This document shows, one piece after another, positions 5,487 through 6,231 of a DNA stretch of 6,231 nt. The notes beneath the pieces are model-generated. The model was not told where the DNA came from. It saw only the letters and a program-made list of their open reading frames with translations, and searched no databases. The stretch is from Deltaproteobacteria bacterium. Lineage in GTDB: Bacteria > Desulfobacterota > Desulfobacteria > Desulfobacterales > SURF-15. The translations under genes were made by a program, and so were the position numbers. The first letter of the stretch is position 1; the number at the start of each line of letters is the position of its first letter. The stretch spans positions 1-6,231 of the forward strand of contig JAHEHB010000334.1 in assembly GCA_024644775.1 (NCBI GenBank), given 5' to 3'.

Positions 5487-5512
5487 AATATTCTGACACC
5501 CAGGAGGCGAGG

Positions 5513-6231
5513 ATGCCGAAGTTATCTATCAAAAAAGAATTATTGGTGGACATGCTCAGCAAGATGTTTGAAATCCGGTTCTTCGAGGAAAAAATCGAAG
5601 AGTTTTTCATGCAAAACCTGATCGGCGGCACCGTCCATCTTTATATTGGAGAGGAAGCCGTAGCGGTCGGTGCATGTGCCGCGCTTGAAAAAGAGGATTA
5701 TATCGTCAGTAATCATCGAGGACATGGCCACTGTATTGCAAAAGGAGGAGACAGCCGGAGAATGATGGCTGAAATTCTTGGGAAAGAAACCGGCTATTGT
5801 CGAGGAAAAGGCGGTTCGATGCATGTGAGCGATATTGAGATCGGTAATTTGGGAGCAAACGGCATCGTCGGCGCCGGAATCCCCATTGCCACCGGTGCAG
5901 GGCTGGCTTTAAAGCTGCAACATCGAAAAAACGTGGTGGTCTGTTTTTTTGGTGATGGCGCGTCCAATACCGGCTCATTTCACGAAGGCATCAACCTTGC
6001 CGCCGTTTATTCGCTTCCGGTCATTTTCGTTTGTGAGAATAACTGTTATGCCATCTCTTCTTCGGTTAGTAATACGTTCTGCATCTCGAACATTTCGGAT
6101 CGAGCGCAGTCATACGGTATTCCGGGCATTTCCATCGATGGTATGGATGTTATCGGAATATATGAAGCCATGGAAAACGCCGTGGATCGGGCCCGAAAAG
6201 GCCGTGGACCCACCTTTATCGAATGTATGAC
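5513..6231 (+). CDS. ThDP-dependent dehydrogenase E1 component, alpha subunit (acetoin/pyruvate dehydrogenase type), 3' end beyond window
   Basis: The first 239 codons of an E1 alpha subunit are visible; the frame is still open at the window edge (usual family length is about 320-330). Signature segments are HLYIGEEAVAVG at 42-53, SNHRGHGHCIAKG at 66-78, RGKGGSMH at 97-104 and GANGIVGAGIPIATG at 114-128. The thiamine-diphosphate/Mg motif is GDG at 147-149 with NN at 176-177, exactly 26 residues between. The HRGHGHCIAKG and GANGIVG wording is closest to AcoA of acetoin dehydrogenase, but pyruvate and branched-chain 2-oxoacid E1 alphas share it. With a beta subunit and an E2/E3 presumably encoded next, the complex oxidatively cleaves a 2-oxoacid or acetoin to acyl-CoA. 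AGGAGG (5502-5507) lies 5 nt before the ATG. Following an aldolase that probably makes pyruvate, it could supply acetyl-CoA; that link is inference. Confidence 0.92.
   Translation, partial: MPKLSIKKELLVDMLSKMFEIRFFEEKIEEFFMQNLIGGTVHLYIGEEAVAVGACAALEKEDYIVSNHRGHGHCIAKGGDSRRMMAEILGKETGYCRGKGGSMHVSDIEIGNLGANGIVGAGIPIATGAGLALKLQHRKNVVVCFFGDGASNTGSFHEGINLAAVYSLPVIFVCENNCYAISSSVSNTFCISNISDRAQSYGIPGISIDGMDVIGIYEAMENAVDRARKGRGPTFIECM

Noticed and set aside
6041..6052. Unusual residues after the ThDP motif (NNCYA where many E1 alphas have NNxYG)
   Set aside because: The NN pair and spacing are intact, and NNxYA forms are familiar from branched-chain 2-oxoacid E1 alphas, so this is ordinary family variation.
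5949..6230. 93-codon plus-strand open frame in another frame inside the E1 alpha gene
   Set aside because: The E1 alpha frame carries all the ThDP-enzyme motifs across this region; the alternative frame is compositional shadow.

Overview
The window looks like a piece of a mesophilic, probably anaerobic bacterial chromosome with moderate GC content. A Desulfobacterota-type sulfate reducer or relative is my best guess. That guess rests on a divergent ferredoxin of the CxxCxxCxxxCSFxH type and on a spacer with octamer-built 'ACCAAGAC/ACCAAGGC/ACAAAG' inverted repeats, a style I associate with that group. No rRNA, tRNA, transposase or CRISPR is present. Genes are tightly packed with good Shine-Dalgarno sites.

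Layout. The left edge (1-85, minus strand) holds the first 28 codons of a 4Fe-4S ferredoxin-like protein, with a strong ribosome binding site. After a divergent regulatory gap comes a HAD-superfamily hydrolase (308-1006, plus). Its last 63 bases overlap, tail to tail, the end of a classical short-chain dehydrogenase (944-1720, minus). A 275-bp divergent spacer with recognisable promoter elements and an unusual inverted repeat follows. Then come a small PPC/DUF296-domain protein (1996-2460) and an AT-rich gap with short repeats.

The remainder is a plus-strand run that reads like a catabolic operon. It contains an HpcH/HpaI-type class II aldolase (2622-3395) and, 11 bp later, an extended-SDR NAD-dependent epimerase/dehydratase (3407-4441). 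These are followed by a 3-hydroxyisobutyrate/threonate-type dehydrogenase (4525-5412) and the first 239 codons of a thiamine-diphosphate-dependent 2-oxoacid or acetoin dehydrogenase E1 alpha subunit (5513 to the window end).

How they may work together (inference). Two or three NAD(P)-linked oxidoreductases plus a retro-aldolase that typically releases pyruvate or a related 2-oxoacid resemble pathways for sugar acids or other hydroxylated carboxylic acids. The ThDP complex would convert the resulting 2-oxoacid, or acetoin, to an acyl-CoA. The divergent ferredoxin and the HAD protein could be auxiliary. The substrate cannot be named: no transporter, kinase or dehydratase is visible here, and the operon continues past the right edge. 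I see no clearly new system. The points most worth a second look are the Asn in HAD motif I, the His in place of the SDR active-site Asn, the antisense gene overlap, the spacer repeats and the unassigned pathway.
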